Assembly: GCF_000023585.1 (NCBI RefSeq)
Contig: NC_012914.1
Location: 3,626,001 to 3,690,000, forward strand
DNA from: Paenibacillus sp. JDR-2
GTDB taxonomy: Bacteria > Bacillota > Bacilli > Paenibacillales > Paenibacillaceae
DNA: 64,000 bases
Direction of reading: 5' to 3'
The notes under the pieces are model-generated. The model worked only from the letters and a program-made list of their open reading frames with translations. It searched no databases and was not told the origin of the DNA. Below are positions 1-8,687 of this stretch, one piece after another (position 1 is the first letter of the stretch; every line of letters begins with the position of its first letter). The position numbers were made by a program, and so were the translations under genes.

Positions 1-1
1 G

Positions 2-1126
2 ACTTACGCAAATCTGTCCGGGGCGGTATTGGACGGGGCTAATCTTAGCGGGGCGGACCTGACGGGGGCGGTCTTCACCGGCGCATCGCTTGTAGGCACT
101 AAACTTGACGGCGCGATCATGCACAATTCCGTGTTTGACCAGTGCGATCTGACAGATGTATCGTTTACGTATCCGCCTGATTTCTCGAGAACGGAGCAAG
201 GCCGCACTTCCTTCGTTAAGGCTGTTGTACCCTTCAAGGTTCTTGGCGCCAACTGGTCCTATTTGGAACTGTCCGAATCCAGGATCACCGATATCCCGGA
301 TGCCATTACCGCCTTGAATGCGAATTACGCGCTCCTGCCGGATGGTTTGGATTTCAGCAAAAAGGATATTCGGAGTGCTACGTTTGTCGGTACACGGATG
401 TATGAAATACAGCTCCAGAACGCAAACCTGGAGAAAGCCCATCTTACGCATGCCAGGCTGAAAGGGGCCAAGTTGACAGGCGCGAACCTGTCAATGGCCA
501 ATTTGGACAGTGCCTACCTGATTTCCGAGAATGCCATATCGCCGGGGGATCCGGTTAAGCATGAAGCGGCAGTTGTAGACGACGCGTTCCTCATCAATAC
601 GAATCTTACCGGTTCATATTGTGATGGGGTGGACTTCTCAGGCTCTCTTTTTATGAGTTACGCAGGTCTTGATCCGGATGGTAAAGCCAGCGCAAACGGA
701 GCTGCGATGAATTTGGCTAAATTCAATAATGCCGTGCTGATCCAAGCTGTCTTTGACAATGCTCAATTAGGAGGTTGCGACTTCAGCGATGCCCGCATGG
801 TTGGGGCAAGCTTTAAGCAAGCGCAGCTGATTCCGGCCACTCAGCCGCCTAACCCTGATGCCAGCTTCCATGGGGCGGACATACGCGGGACGGACTGCAC
901 CGGAGCGAATATGGATGGACTGGATATGCGGTCTGCGCAGGTATCGGCGGGGCAGGGCGAATTTACTCAGGTGTACAAGGATTATTACGGCAATCCACTT
1001 CCTGTTATGCTGTCGTATTCGGCTACTATACTGGGGAACACAACTTCCGGCACGACGTGTCCGGACGGCTCCAGAGGACCGTGCCATCTGAATTTAGTCA
1101 CTGCCTCGTCCAGTGAAGAAGTATAA
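2..1126 (+). CDS. Pentapeptide-repeat protein, 5'-truncated by window edge
   Basis: The open frame runs into the left edge, so the true start lies outside the window; the TTG at 29 is internal. The visible 374 residues contain A(N/D)LSG-type pentapeptides in at least four blocks: the N-terminus, about residues 125-165 of the visible part, around 240-270, and 280-305. Such repeats fold as a right-handed quadrilateral beta helix. Linkers without repeats separate the blocks and the C-terminus is Ser/Thr-rich, so this is a multi-block member of unknown role. I see no catalytic domain or transmembrane segment. It ends just before a terminator shared with the convergent germination operon. Confidence 0.85.
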   Translation, partial: TYANLSGAVLDGANLSGADLTGAVFTGASLVGTKLDGAIMHNSVFDQCDLTDVSFTYPPDFSRTEQGRTSFVKAVVPFKVLGANWSYLELSESRITDIPDAITALNANYALLPDGLDFSKKDIRSATFVGTRMYEIQLQNANLEKAHLTHARLKGAKLTGANLSMANLDSAYLISENAISPGDPVKHEAAVVDDAFLINTNLTGSYCDGVDFSGSLFMSYAGLDPDGKASANGAAMNLAKFNNAVLIQAVFDNAQLGGCDFSDARMVGASFKQAQLIPATQPPNPDASFHGADIRGTDCTGANMDGLDMRSAQVSAGQGEFTQVYKDYYGNPLPVMLSYSATILGNTTSGTTCPDGSRGPCHLNLVTASSSEEV

Positions 1127-1137
1127 TTAATCATATT

Positions 1138-1191
1138 AAATAACCGGCGATGCAGGAGGTGTTTAATCCTGATTTGCCGGTTATTTTTTTT
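1138..1191. terminator. Bidirectional terminator between convergent genes
   Basis: AAATAACCGG (1138-1147) pairs with CCGGTTATTT (1177-1186). An inner CAGGA/TCCTG stem and a T tract follow. It sits between the pentapeptide gene and the end of the germination permease gene and can serve both strands. Confidence 0.75.
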
Positions 1192-1193
1192 GG

Positions 1194-2282
1194 TTACTCT
1201 GTTTTGACCAGTTTTCTTTTCGCGGAAGTCATGATCCACAGTCCTATCGGAATACCTATCGCGCAGACGGGAATAACGATCGTTTCCCATAATTTCTGGA
1301 GCGTCATAATGGCTGCTTCATTGGGGATGATCAGCGCAATGATATAGATTAGGGGAGCGGTGAACCAGAACAGTCGTTTCCAGGACTTGATCCGGAAGGA
1401 CTGAGCCATTTCATAGCTGGTAATGAACAAGTACAGCGACATTTTCGCGAACACTCCAAAAATCCAGATAAAGATGACAAGAATATCAACATTCTGAATG
1501 AAATTCAAAATGTTGATCGACCGAACCAGCATAAAATAGGGAAATCTAAGCTCCTGGGCAACCGTAGGACCAAATACCATCAGAACCATAAGCGTTGATA
1601 AGATAAGCATGCCCCCGGTTAACCAAACGCTTGCCAAGGACTTCTTCACAATATGCTCGGGATTGGAAACAAACGCCAACAGGACAAGCATCATAAACGA
1701 TTCAGCCAGAAATGAGGTTGGTGCGAAGGAGGCGCTTACGATTTCCTTCAGGCTTGCATCGCCGAACACAGGCAGCAAATTTACCCAATTCGCGTTTGTT
1801 GCGTTTAGTAGAAAACTCACCAGCAGCGTAAGAATGGTTAGAGGTCCCGCAATTTCGCAAAAACGACCGATTCCCTTTATGCCGCTTGTACCCGTTAAGT
1901 AAATGGCAGCTGCCAAAATCATAGCCATCAGTACCCATACCGGCGTTTTATCCAGCAGGACCAGATGAAGGAAATCCGCAAAAGAACGAAGAACATCCCC
2001 GGATAAAATAAACCAGGCGGTAAAATAGGGAAGGGTGACGATTTTGCCAAGCCACGATCCAAAGAGCTCTCGGCTGAATTGAGCTAGACTTTGGCCCGGA
2101 TGCAACATGCCAACCTTGACTACCAGAAAGGTGATCGCCCCGCCTAGCAGACAAGCAACAAGCATGGACAGCCATGCATCTTGTTCGGCTATCTCCACGG
2201 CAGGCGAGATGCGAAGCCAGACAGCCATCACCACTTCCGCGGTTGCCACGATCCAGAACAATTGCCACCCCGTTATTTTCAT
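1194..2282 (-). CDS. Spore germination permease, GerAB family (B subunit)
   Basis: 362 aa, almost entirely hydrophobic with about ten membrane segments, in the APC-like fold of GerAB/GerKB. The N-terminus (MKITGWQLFWIV) and the IAEQDAWLS region are typical of the family. It is the last gene of an A-C-B operon on the minus strand, 33 nt after the C-subunit gene, with AAGGA-like ribosome sites just before the ATG at 2282. In known receptors the B subunit sits in the inner spore membrane and recognises the germinant with the A subunit. The germinant cannot be told from sequence. Confidence 0.92.
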   Translation of the reverse strand: MKITGWQLFWIVATAEVVMAVWLRISPAVEIAEQDAWLSMLVACLLGGAITFLVVKVGMLHPGQSLAQFSRELFGSWLGKIVTLPYFTAWFILSGDVLRSFADFLHLVLLDKTPVWVLMAMILAAAIYLTGTSGIKGIGRFCEIAGPLTILTLLVSFLLNATNANWVNLLPVFGDASLKEIVSASFAPTSFLAESFMMLVLLAFVSNPEHIVKKSLASVWLTGGMLILSTLMVLMVFGPTVAQELRFPYFMLVRSINILNFIQNVDILVIFIWIFGVFAKMSLYLFITSYEMAQSFRIKSWKRLFWFTAPLIYIIALIIPNEAAIMTLQKLWETIVIPVCAIGIPIGLWIMTSAKRKLVKTE

Positions 2283-2315
2283 TTCCTTCGTCCTTTCCTG
2301 TAAGGCTGATGAATA

Positions 2316-3455
2316 TCATATCGAAGAATTGGTTTGTCCCGGATCTTCGTACCGAAGCTGTACTTCTACCGTAATCGGTAGTCTGCTGAACGTCTCGTTC
2401 CAGTTATTCTGCAATGATTTCCATTCACCGGGGAACTTGTAATGAACATGCCTGCCGATTCCGAAAATATCCGCTTTGTATTGCTTCTGGGCTTTAAGAA
2501 TCAGCTTGTTCACGGCTTGTTCAGCTTCACGGCTTAAGTTTTTCTCGATTTCTCGCAGTTCCTTGGCTTGGGAAGGGTCCCGCTTAGAATTGTTCTCCAC
2601 TAGGTTGCCTTTTCCGCTTAATTGAATATGCACTCGCATACCGTTCGAGTCTTTAACCACGCGGATACGACTCTTGAGAGCTTGCGCCCTTAAACTGATG
2701 CTGCCGTTGTTTGGGCTTCCCGAGGTGGATACGGTAAGACCTCTTTGTCTTCCCTTAATCCAGTTCGCGTAATACGATTCATCGGGCTTCAAAAATCCGG
2801 TCAGCCTATGCGAATTTTCCTTATTCAGAATCGCTGCTCCCGAATAAATGAACCTTTTTGTAGACGGATTGTAACTAATGGCCGGCAACAATACGGATCC
2901 GCCTTTTGGCCGCGAATCGCACAGAAATTCCCTATAGTAATAAGGTTTCATCCCCAGCGCCAACTGAACGCCGCTCAAGGCCGTACTGATCAACGGATCG
3001 AAAACGGGTTCCGTGGCAAGTATCTCCTTCGCCGTACCGTCTTTCACGACAAAAATAACGGATCTCATCTCCGATTTCGGATTGCGCACGACCATATCCA
3101 AATATTTGTCCATCCCTTGCTCGGCCATACGCTGGCCAATCAGAATCGTCTGGCGATGCGCGTAAAACAAGGTGCGGGAAAGCTGCGTCTGCAGATTTTG
3201 TCCCGCATCCATAAAGTCCTTGCCGGTAGCACTGACCACTACATAGCTTTTTTTCTTGCTGGCTCCGGTATCTGGACCGCCTAGACCAGCCGGAACGGCA
3301 ATCTGGGAGCTGACCTCCAGCCTTCCGTCTGAATTCATATCCAGCCCTCCGCCAATAACAATCGCCAGCTGATTGGGCTCCTTAAGATTCCAACACCCGG
3401 CAGTTACCGCCGACAAAATCAATAAGCAAATGGTTATCATGGTTTTTTTCAACAA
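2316..3455 (-). CDS. Spore germination lipoprotein, Ger(x)C family (C subunit)
   Basis: 379 aa with a lipoprotein signal: a hydrophobic stretch ending in the lipobox TAGC near residue 21, followed by WNLKEPN, the usual start of mature GerC proteins. The start is a TTG at 3455, preceded by AAGGCGGG at good spacing; the ATG five codons later lacks a ribosome site. The gene lies 11 nt after the A-subunit gene and 33 nt before the B-subunit gene. In the family it anchors the receptor to the outer face of the inner spore membrane and is needed for receptor function. Confidence 0.92.
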   Translation of the reverse strand: MLKKTMITICLLILSAVTAGCWNLKEPNQLAIVIGGGLDMNSDGRLEVSSQIAVPAGLGGPDTGASKKKSYVVVSATGKDFMDAGQNLQTQLSRTLFYAHRQTILIGQRMAEQGMDKYLDMVVRNPKSEMRSVIFVVKDGTAKEILATEPVFDPLISTALSGVQLALGMKPYYYREFLCDSRPKGGSVLLPAISYNPSTKRFIYSGAAILNKENSHRLTGFLKPDESYYANWIKGRQRGLTVSTSGSPNNGSISLRAQALKSRIRVVKDSNGMRVHIQLSGKGNLVENNSKRDPSQAKELREIEKNLSREAEQAVNKLILKAQKQYKADIFGIGRHVHYKFPGEWKSLQNNWNETFSRLPITVEVQLRYEDPGQTNSSI

Positions 3456-3466
3456 TGGATCCCGCC

Positions 3467-4936
3467 TTAACTCATACGCTTTCTGGGCCTTCTCAAAAAA
3501 ACATTTTGAAGCTTGCTTTTACTTGTCGGTGCGATCGGTTCAAGATACGGCGTTCCAAGCGGGCTTAAATGAATGAGGTGGGACAGAATCATGATCAACC
3601 CAAGAGCCACGCCAAACAGACCAAATAATCCGGACAGAACCAGCAGCGGGAATCTCAGCATTCGAAGGGGATAGCCAAATCTGTAACGCGGAATAACAAA
3701 AGACGAGATACCGGCAGCCGATACGACGATGACGATGGGAGCCGAAATAATTCCCGCTTGCACAGCGGCTTGGCCGATGACCAAAGCTCCCACGATGCTG
3801 ACGAGCGGACCGATTTGCTGCGGCAGGCGAATCCCGGCTTCCCTTAACCCTTCGAACATAAATTCCATCAGAAACACCTCGATCACCGTTGGAAAAGGGG
3901 ATTGTTCTCTGAGTCCCGTGATGCTTAGCATTAGTTTTGGAGGCATCATTTCGGGATGGTAGGTAGTCAGCGCGATATAAATGGACGGGAAGAGGATCGA
4001 AAAAAGAGCGAACAAATAGCGGATCCACCGGTTCATGGTTACATACAAGAAACGTTCGTAATAATCGTCCGGAGCCTGAAGGCCGTCCCAGAACGTCATC
4101 GGAACGACCAGAACGATCGGGGACCCGTTAACGAAGACGGCTATTCTTCCTTCCAGCAGTCCCGCGGACACGACATCGGCCCGCTCCGTGCTTTGCATTT
4201 GCGGAAACGGAGAATAGCTTGTGTCTTCGATATATTCTTCGATATAACCGGATTCCAGTACGCTCTGAATATCGATCGCGTCGATTCTAGTCCTTACTTC
4301 ATTAACCAGAGCAGGGGAGGAAAGACCATCGATATAGGCGAGAACAACCTCGGTTTTCGTTAATTTGCCGATTTGAAAAGATTCCATCTTTAGATCCGGC
4401 GTCACGATAATCCGCCTGAGCAGCGTTGTATTCGTTCGAAGCAGCTCGGTGAAGCTTTCGCGGGTCCCGCGCAGAGCCGCTTCGGTGGAAGGCTCTTCAA
4501 TGGCCCGTGTTTCGAACTGGGAGACATCCGTCAGAAGAACAAACGGATCGCCATCAGCAAGGAAAGCAACGTTTCCTTTTAAAATAAGGTCTGCAGCCTC
4601 TTCGAATTTGGTTATCCTCTGGGTCTGCAAAGCCGCAACAAGCTCCATATCCAGCATTTGGGCCAGGCTGCCTAGTGTCCCTAGACCTTGGGGAACTCCT
4701 TCGTACAGCAAAGGTTTAAGGATCGTGTTCTGAACAAGATCTTTATCGATCATCCCGTCGACGTATACCAGCAGAAGGAAGGTGTTGCCTTGCAAAGTTA
4801 AGCGACGGAAGACGACATCCGAGCAGTGTTCGAATATCGCTCTGAGCGTCTGCTCGTTTTCGTGAAGGGAAGGACTAACCGCCTTAGCTGCATTCACTTG
4901 TGAAATGGTGCGTTCGTTTGATGACATTGGATTCAT
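3467..4936 (-). CDS. Spore germination protein, GerAA family (A subunit)
   Basis: 489 aa. About 300 soluble N-terminal residues are followed by several membrane segments (from about residue 300 on) and a short basic tail, the standard GerAA/GerKA layout. It opens the minus-strand operon A-C-B; this order instead of A-B-C is seen in the gerK type. The start ATG is at 4936; the GCAGGTG before it is close to the start, so the downstream ATG at 4927 is a possible alternative. The subunits should form one receptor in the spore inner membrane. A forespore (sigma-G) promoter is expected but I could not assign one. Confidence 0.92.
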   Translation of the reverse strand: MNPMSSNERTISQVNAAKAVSPSLHENEQTLRAIFEHCSDVVFRRLTLQGNTFLLLVYVDGMIDKDLVQNTILKPLLYEGVPQGLGTLGSLAQMLDMELVAALQTQRITKFEEAADLILKGNVAFLADGDPFVLLTDVSQFETRAIEEPSTEAALRGTRESFTELLRTNTTLLRRIIVTPDLKMESFQIGKLTKTEVVLAYIDGLSSPALVNEVRTRIDAIDIQSVLESGYIEEYIEDTSYSPFPQMQSTERADVVSAGLLEGRIAVFVNGSPIVLVVPMTFWDGLQAPDDYYERFLYVTMNRWIRYLFALFSILFPSIYIALTTYHPEMMPPKLMLSITGLREQSPFPTVIEVFLMEFMFEGLREAGIRLPQQIGPLVSIVGALVIGQAAVQAGIISAPIVIVVSAAGISSFVIPRYRFGYPLRMLRFPLLVLSGLFGLFGVALGLIMILSHLIHLSPLGTPYLEPIAPTSKSKLQNVFLRRPRKRMS

Positions 4937-4992
4937 GCACCTGCCGCTGGAAATGATTTGTGTTTCTTGATACTATACCCAAACGCGACGTT

Positions 4993-5046
4993 AACTACAC
5001 CAAACAGCCTCCGCCAAATGTCGTGCGGAGGCTGTTTGGTATAGTT
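4993..5046 (-). terminator. Long hairpin between ABC exporter and germination operons
   Basis: Twenty-two bases at 4993-5014 pair with 5025-5046 with a single mismatch and a 10-nt loop; the inner 16 pairs are perfect. It lies just after the last gene of the ABC operon (minus strand) and before gerAA. There is no long U tract, so it may act as a weak terminator or an mRNA 3'-stabiliser. Confidence 0.6.
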
Positions 5047-5072
5047 GGAGGACGAGAAGTGTGCCCGCAATA

Positions 5073-5855
5073 TTACGATCCCGTCGAGCGATAATGACGG
5101 ACGCCAATATGCCAGAGCAAGAGGCAAGGGAGGATAAAGACAACACCCGCGAGCGGAGACAGCATATACAAGAGACGATTTCCGTCGGTTCGGCCAAGCA
5201 CGTAGAGCAGCGGCAAATAATTGACGCAGCCTAACGGGATGACGAAGGTGAAGAAATTCGTCACCCATTTCTCGTAGATCGACAGCGGGTATTTCGCCAT
5301 CTCCCGGCCACCGTCGGTAAAAACGTTAGCTACCTCTAGACCTTGAATCGTCCAGAAGCTCAGCGAGGCGGTGGCAATGAATAACCCCGAGAAGATCAGT
5401 ACCCCGCAAACAATCATCAGCATAAGCGTAAAAAGCTTCGGCAGCGTAAGTTCTATCGGCAGTTTGCTCAATGACCAGAGCAATACGATGAGGCTTTGCA
5501 GCATGCGGCCTAGCCTGGCGAATTCGAATTTGGATCCTAGCACCTGCAGAATGGTGCTTCTCGGCCGGACAAGCAGACGGTCAAAATCGCCGCTGCCAAC
5601 CAGGCTCGAGAACATGTCAAAGCCTCGGGCGAACGTTTCGCTGAGGGCATAGCTAAGACCGATAATGGCATAACACAAGGCAGCTTCGTAGAAAGTCCAG
5701 CCTTTTACCTGTCCAAACTGCGCGAACATAAAGTATAATCCGGCGAGAACGGTCAGCGGAGTAAGCGCTTGCCCCACAGTCAAGAGCCAGAAGGAGAGGC
5801 GATACTGCGCCTGCGATTTAAATAAGATGGATATATATTTCAGATACAGATACAT
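5073..5855 (-). CDS. ABC-2 family transporter permease (second membrane subunit)
   Basis: 260 aa with about six membrane segments, matching the ABC-2 permease group found in three-gene exporters (COG3694-like). The frame stays open upstream to 6152, but that stretch overlaps the preceding permease gene in another frame and does not look like protein. The start chosen is the ATG at 5855, with AAGGAGG a few bases before it; this Shine-Dalgarno overlaps the stop codon of the upstream gene, implying translational coupling. With its two neighbours it should form one exporter in the cytoplasmic membrane. The substrate is unknown. Confidence 0.88.
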   Translation of the reverse strand: MYLYLKYISILFKSQAQYRLSFWLLTVGQALTPLTVLAGLYFMFAQFGQVKGWTFYEAALCYAIIGLSYALSETFARGFDMFSSLVGSGDFDRLLVRPRSTILQVLGSKFEFARLGRMLQSLIVLLWSLSKLPIELTLPKLFTLMLMIVCGVLIFSGLFIATASLSFWTIQGLEVANVFTDGGREMAKYPLSIYEKWVTNFFTFVIPLGCVNYLPLLYVLGRTDGNRLLYMLSPLAGVVFILPCLLLWHIGVRHYRSTGS

Positions 5856-5860
5856 GCGGA

Positions 5861-6664
5861 TTAACCTCCTTGTACAACGACCTGGCGAAGCGCTTTCTTC
5901 AAGCACCATCGGCCAATCAGGATTAATGCAGCCAGCCATACGCATTGAATGAGAATTCCCCAAACCGCCTCGGATTGCGGAATTTGCCCGGAATAGACGC
6001 GAAACGGGAAATCCGCAGTCCAGCGGAAGGGGAGCGCATAGGTAAGGGCCTGCATCCAATCCGGCATCAAAGGAACCGGAATAATCATACCGGCAAGGAA
6101 CTCTCCGATCACCGCGATAACCAAGGTAGAACCAACGGGGGACAGCGTCCAAAAGACGGAAATGTAGATAAACATGGAGATCGCGATATTGACGGCGAGT
6201 CCGAGCAGCAGAGTCACGACAAACAGCGCAAGGGTTGTTCCCGTAGGCGGCATGGTTAAGTTATAGGGCTTCGGCAGCAGGAACGCGACAAGTAGAATAG
6301 GAACGCAACGCAGGATAGCGCTCGATAAACGCTGGGCAAGCAGCTTGGCATACCAGAAGGAGTAGATCCCGCATGGCCTGCACAATTCATAAGCAATATT
6401 GCCGCTCGTGATAAGGTTAAAGATCTCGTTGTCTCTAAACCAGAGCATGACAAAAGCGAGGAAAATTTGCTGCAGCCATATATACGAAGCCAACTGCTCA
6501 AGCGACATAGAGGGCTGAGCCGAGCTGTGTTCATAGAAAGCGACGTATACCATGATAAAAATAAAGCCGAAAAACAACTGGGTAGCCATGCCTGCAATCG
6601 CGGCAGTCCGATATTGCAGGCCGCTTACAAATCGCAGCTTCCAGACCGACAGGTAGATATTCAT
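5861..6664 (-). CDS. ABC-2 family transporter permease (first membrane subunit)
   Basis: 267 aa with six predicted membrane segments. The pattern after the second segment (LWFRDNEIFNLITSGNIAYE and the following RPCG) is characteristic of the ABC-2 permeases of the COG4587 kind. The ATG at 6664 overlaps the last four bases of the ATPase gene, and the stop falls inside the ribosome site of the second permease, so the three genes are tightly coupled. It probably forms a heterodimeric membrane channel with that permease. Substrate unknown; relatives are described only as uncharacterised or drug-type exporters. Confidence 0.88.
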   Translation of the reverse strand: MNIYLSVWKLRFVSGLQYRTAAIAGMATQLFFGFIFIMVYVAFYEHSSAQPSMSLEQLASYIWLQQIFLAFVMLWFRDNEIFNLITSGNIAYELCRPCGIYSFWYAKLLAQRLSSAILRCVPILLVAFLLPKPYNLTMPPTGTTLALFVVTLLLGLAVNIAISMFIYISVFWTLSPVGSTLVIAVIGEFLAGMIIPVPLMPDWMQALTYALPFRWTADFPFRVYSGQIPQSEAVWGILIQCVWLAALILIGRWCLKKALRQVVVQGG

Positions 6665-7638
6665 ATCCGGTGCTCCTTATAGAGCTCCAGCACGAGCTCC
6701 TCTACAGGCGTAGTGCCCACCTCGAGATCAACGACTTCAACTTGCTCGGACAGCCTGGCAATAACGCTGGCAACCGGCGTTGCATCGATATCCATGCTGT
6801 AAACGGCGCGTTCCGGCGTCCAAGATAAACAACGAACCCCATCGATGTGTACCGGTTCGTTATACTCGCGGTAATCGACCGTAACAATCCGCTTCGATCC
6901 GAATCGGCCGCGCAGATCGTTCAAGCTGCCATCATAGAGCAGGGTGCCTTTGCCGATCATCAGGATCCGGTCCGCCAGCGCTTCAATATCGTTCATATCA
7001 TGCGTGGTCAAGATAACTGTAACGCCACGTTCCTTATTGATTCGTTTGATAAACTGGCGGACGGCAATTTTGCTGGCAGCATCAAGACCAATCGTTGGCT
7101 CGTCGAGGAAAAGAATCTTAGGGTCGTGAAGAAGGGAGGCGGCGATTTCGCAGCGCATGCGTTGCCCAAGACTAAGCTGTCTGACGGGCGTCTGCAGAAT
7201 GTCCGTTAGCGCAAGCGATTCGGTCAGCATAGCAAGGTTCGTACGGTAGACTTCGCCGGGAATTTTGTAAATATCTCGCAGGAGTCCAAAGGAATCGATG
7301 ACGGGAACATCCCACCACAGCTGAGTCCGCTGACCGAAGACAACGCCGATATGGCGGACATACGCCGCGCGGTCTTGCCATGGCGTGTAACCAAGAATTT
7401 TGCACGTTCCATTGTCCGGCACGAGAATACCGCTCATGACTTTAATGGTAGTTGATTTTCCCGCTCCATTAGGACCGATGTAACCAACGATCTCTCCGGG
7501 TGAAATATCAAACGAGATATTGTGGAGTGCCTCGACAATCGTATGCTCCCGGGCGAAAAGGGCTTTAACCGCTTGCCGGACCCCGGCTGTTCGCCGCGCA
7601 ACCTTAAATGACTTATTAATACCTTGCAGCGCAATCAT
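6661..7638 (-). CDS. ABC transporter ATP-binding protein of the exporter
   Basis: 325 aa. Walker A is GPNGAGKS near residue 57, the signature is LSLGQ, Walker B is ILFLDEPT and the switch His lies in TTHD. It resembles the COG4586 ATPases, which carry a C-terminal extension of about 80 residues after the nucleotide-binding domain, as seen here. First gene of the three-gene operon. The start ATG at 7638 is preceded by AAGGAGG at about 8 nt. A promoter should lie in the AT-rich region 7660-7745; on the minus strand a TATAAT reads from 7742 to 7737. Confidence 0.92.
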   Translation of the reverse strand: MIALQGINKSFKVARRTAGVRQAVKALFAREHTIVEALHNISFDISPGEIVGYIGPNGAGKSTTIKVMSGILVPDNGTCKILGYTPWQDRAAYVRHIGVVFGQRTQLWWDVPVIDSFGLLRDIYKIPGEVYRTNLAMLTESLALTDILQTPVRQLSLGQRMRCEIAASLLHDPKILFLDEPTIGLDAASKIAVRQFIKRINKERGVTVILTTHDMNDIEALADRILMIGKGTLLYDGSLNDLRGRFGSKRIVTVDYREYNEPVHIDGVRCLSWTPERAVYSMDIDATPVASVIARLSEQVEVVDLEVGTTPVEELVLELYKEHRI

Positions 7639-7705
7639 GGAATGAAGCCTCCTTATAATGGTTTTAGTCCAGAAAAAAAATATACCGATATTTTCTAATA
7701 AAGTA

Positions 7706-7734
7706 TAGACTTATAATAAAACCCAGGTTATAAT
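7706..7734 (+). promoter_or_regulatory. Sigma-A-like promoter in the gene-free region
   Basis: TAGACT (7706-7711) and TATAAT (7729-7734) are separated by exactly 17 nt. No gene starts within 330 nt downstream, but an intrinsic terminator lies at 7907-7942. It overlaps the presumed divergent promoter of the ABC operon. Confidence 0.5.
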
Positions 7735-7740
7735 ACTATT

Positions 7741-7942
7741 ATAGAGATCGAGGATATCTCTGAATTGGCAAATATTGATTTTTAATTTTTTTAGGGACTA
7801 AAGTTGTTTTGTTTCTTAACTTAATTACATAGGCTATGCATTAGAGCTTGTATGTTGCCTAGCGCAATTGCAGGTTTTTTTATTGTGTTAACCAAATAAT
7901 CCTAATAGGACACCTTCTTAAACTTGGAAGGTGTCCTTTTTG
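7741..7942 (+). ncRNA. Candidate small RNA (unassigned), promoter to terminator
   Basis: The 428 bases between the ABC operon and the next gene hold no convincing ORF. They do contain a good sigma-A promoter (7706-7734) and, about 200 nt on, a textbook terminator. The inferred transcript would start with a small GAGAT/ATCTC hairpin (7744-7760). A second weak hairpin plus T run lies at about 7857-7882. I could not match it to 6S, SRP, tmRNA or a known riboswitch by eye. It may instead be an attenuated leader of the genes starting at 8067. Inference only. Confidence 0.3.
7907..7942 (+). terminator. Intrinsic terminator upstream of the glycan cluster
   Basis: AGGACACCTTC (7907-7917) pairs perfectly with GAAGGTGTCCT (7927-7937), followed by five Ts. 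It faces the plus strand although no plus-strand gene lies upstream. Confidence 0.8.
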
Positions 7943-8066
7943 TCTTTCTATGAAAAAATTTTCAATTCGACTGGTGAAATGACTCAGTCCTTCTTCCTGC
8001 TACTTGTATACGCTAGTAAGTATGGAGATTGGTAGTTTCCGAGAGAGGGAAAAGGAGGATGGAGCG

Positions 8067-8468
8067 ATGAAAATTATCGTAAACGAGAAAGAGCTGAAGG
8101 AATATTTTGACGGGCTTGCCCGTCTGCTGCCGCATCTGAATACAGTACAGCCGCAAGATTCGAGTTCGCTTGACGTGTCGGAACTCCTGGCAGAGCTGCG
8201 TCAGACGATTCGGGAGGAATTGGCTTCGCTCGGAATGGAGGGGCAGCGCGAGGCCGGCATGTCCAGCTTGACTAAGCTCAAGCAAGTATTCGAGCCATAC
8301 ACAAGCAAGCCTGCCGAATTATTAACATCAGCGGGTACGGTCGAAGGAACAATCACTAAGGTAAGCGGCGATTACTTGGTCGTACGCGAGCCTGGAGGCA
8401 GTATGGTTATGGTTCCGCTGGAACAGCTGATCTCCTTTCAATTGACAGGAAAGAAGGTGGAACGATGA
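8067..8468 (+). CDS. Small protein with a C-terminal DUF2642/Sm-like beta module
   Basis: 133 aa. The ATG at 8067 has AAAGGAGG 8 nt upstream; the frame extends to 8004 but those codons lie before the ribosome site. The first 75 residues are acidic and helical. Residues from about 88 (GTVEGTITKVSGDYLVVR) form a short all-beta module like that of DUF2642 proteins. The gene overlaps the next one by 4 nt, and that gene encodes a similar beta module alone, so the two may act together. The position ahead of glycosyltransferase genes suggests a cell or spore surface role; this is inference. Confidence 0.7.
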   Translation: MKIIVNEKELKEYFDGLARLLPHLNTVQPQDSSSLDVSELLAELRQTIREELASLGMEGQREAGMSSLTKLKQVFEPYTSKPAELLTSAGTVEGTITKVSGDYLVVREPGGSMVMVPLEQLISFQLTGKKVER

Positions 8469-8656
8469 TTGAAGAGCTATTGTCTTTCGTTAACAAAGAG
8501 GTGCAGATTGCAAGTGCCCTGGAAACGATTTGCGGAACGCTTGTGTCGGTTGACGGGACGGCTGTAACGATCCGCACCTCGGAAGTATTCGGATACGAGA
8601 ACGGCAGCTACGCCATTATTCAATTGCGCTTCATTTCTTATATCCGGTTGTTATAA
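8465..8656 (+). CDS. DUF2642-like small beta protein
   Basis: 63 aa, ATG overlapping the stop of the upstream gene (ATGA), with AAGAAGGTGG before it. The sequence (CGTLVSVDGTAVTIRT, then YAIIQLRFISYI) fits the DUF2642 pattern: a small Sm-like barrel whose last strand contains an IPL/IQL-type turn. It parallels the C-terminal half of the preceding protein, as if the two arose by duplication. The family occurs in spore-forming Bacilli; its function is not established. Co-translation with the glycosyltransferases that follow is likely. Confidence 0.7.
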   Translation: MIEELLSFVNKEVQIASALETICGTLVSVDGTAVTIRTSEVFGYENGSYAIIQLRFISYIRLL

Positions 8657-8687
8657 CGATTTTGATGAAAAAGGGGAGGTGAGGCAT

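Noticed and set aside
5856-6152. N-terminal extension of the second ABC permease
   Set aside because: It overlaps the first permease in another frame, has no protein-like pattern, and a perfect ribosome site precedes the ATG at 5855.
7857-7882. Second terminator before the one at 7907
   Set aside because: Only a three-base outer stem around a GCAATTGC self-palindrome; too weak to list separately.
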